A DNA stretch of 14,122 bases from the NCBI GenBank assembly GCA_020349865.1, contig CP070700.1, forward strand, positions 1,290,384-1,304,505, given 5' to 3'. Of the stretch, positions 13,889 through 14,122 are shown piece after piece. Numbering within the stretch: the stretch's first letter is position 1; each line of letters opens with the position of its first letter. The stretch is from Desulfobacteraceae bacterium. GTDB taxonomy: Bacteria; Desulfobacterota; DSM-4660; Desulfatiglandales; Desulfatiglandaceae. Under the pieces are notes generated by a model. That model saw nothing but the letters and a program-made list of their open reading frames with translations. It made no database searches and was not told where the DNA came from. The position numbers and the translations under genes are program-made.

Positions 13889-13901
13889 GAGCAATTTTTA
13901 C

Positions 13902-14122
13902 TTGGATGTCATCGATCGCAAAGCCCTTATCGCCTTGCAACAAAATGGGCGAACAACCAATGTTGATCTGGCCCGGCAGTTAGGCATAGCTCCCTCGACC
14001 ATGCTTGATCGGCTTCGCAGGCTTGAGGAGCACGGGCTAGTCCGCGGCTACCGCGCCGTCATTGATCCCAAGGCCCTGGGGTTGACCTTGCAGGGATTTG
14101 TAGCCGTAGTCCTAACTCACCA
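13902..14122 (+). CDS. Lrp/AsnC-family transcriptional regulator, N-terminal part (runs off window)
   Basis: The frame from TTG 13902 encodes 73 residues to the window end. It begins with the family opening LDVIDRKALIALQQNGR (residues 1-17), followed by the AsnC-type winged helix-turn-helix (VDLARQLGIAPSTMLDRLRRLEEHGLV) and 'GYRAVIDPKALG', which leads into the ligand-binding RAM domain. Family members are dimeric or octameric regulators that respond to amino acids and often control their own gene and a neighbour. No in-frame ATG or GTG lies between the upstream stop at 13863 and this point, so a TTG start is the best choice, with GGAG about 10 nt upstream. The rest of the gene, including the effector-binding part, is outside the window. 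Confidence 0.88.
   Translation, partial: MDVIDRKALIALQQNGRTTNVDLARQLGIAPSTMLDRLRRLEEHGLVRGYRAVIDPKALGLTLQGFVAVVLTH

Noticed and set aside
1..14122. CRISPR array, prophage, transposase or toxin-antitoxin genes
   Set aside because: No regularly spaced repeats, no transposase or phage-like proteins and no paired small toxin-antitoxin frames are visible on either strand.

Overview
The window looks like a chromosomal segment of an anaerobic or facultative bacterium, most likely from the Desulfobacterota (Deltaproteobacteria) or a relative. This is an inference from gene content: a TRAP carboxylate transporter, acyl-CoA and hydroxyacid enzymes, a PAS/AAA+ sigma-54 activator and a UxaA-family dehydratase. 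Moderate GC and intergenic GGAGT-type and GTTCA-type repeats fit the same group. No phage, plasmid, CRISPR, rRNA or tRNA gene is visible.

Left edge (1-1850): a UxaA/altronate dehydratase-family gene truncated by the window edge (minus strand) and a small one-helix membrane protein just upstream of it. A universal stress protein gene diverges from them on the plus strand. After it comes a gap with hairpins and a dispersed-repeat-like element.

Centre (1851-10952): a catabolic locus. Read on the minus strand from about 9300 downward the order is: 3-hydroxybutyrate-dehydrogenase-like SDR, 3-hydroxyacyl-CoA dehydrogenase/L-carnitine-dehydrogenase-like enzyme, TRAP binding protein DctP, DctQ, DctM, and an AMP-forming acyl-CoA synthetase. 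A PAS-AAA+-Fis sigma-54 activator is transcribed divergently. The divergent region holds a near-consensus -24/-12 promoter pointing at the SDR, a palindrome about 160 bp upstream of it, three GGAGAT copies exactly 52 bp apart, and a sigma-70-type promoter for the regulator. The simplest model is uptake of a short hydroxy- or oxo-carboxylate, oxidation by two dehydrogenases of unrelated fold (possibly of opposite stereochemistry), and CoA activation of the product, all under sigma-54 control. A hairpin terminator directly after dctP would make the binding protein more abundant than the permease.

Right part (10953-14122): a 15-bp perfect hairpin separates the regulator from an FHA-GAF protein on the minus strand. 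Upstream of that is an MltF-type membrane-bound lytic transglycosylase with a structured leader (nested inverted repeats, no Shine-Dalgarno) behind a good sigma-70 promoter. At the right edge an Lrp/AsnC-family regulator starts on the plus strand behind a promoter whose -35 box lies inside an 8-bp inverted repeat, and it runs off the window.
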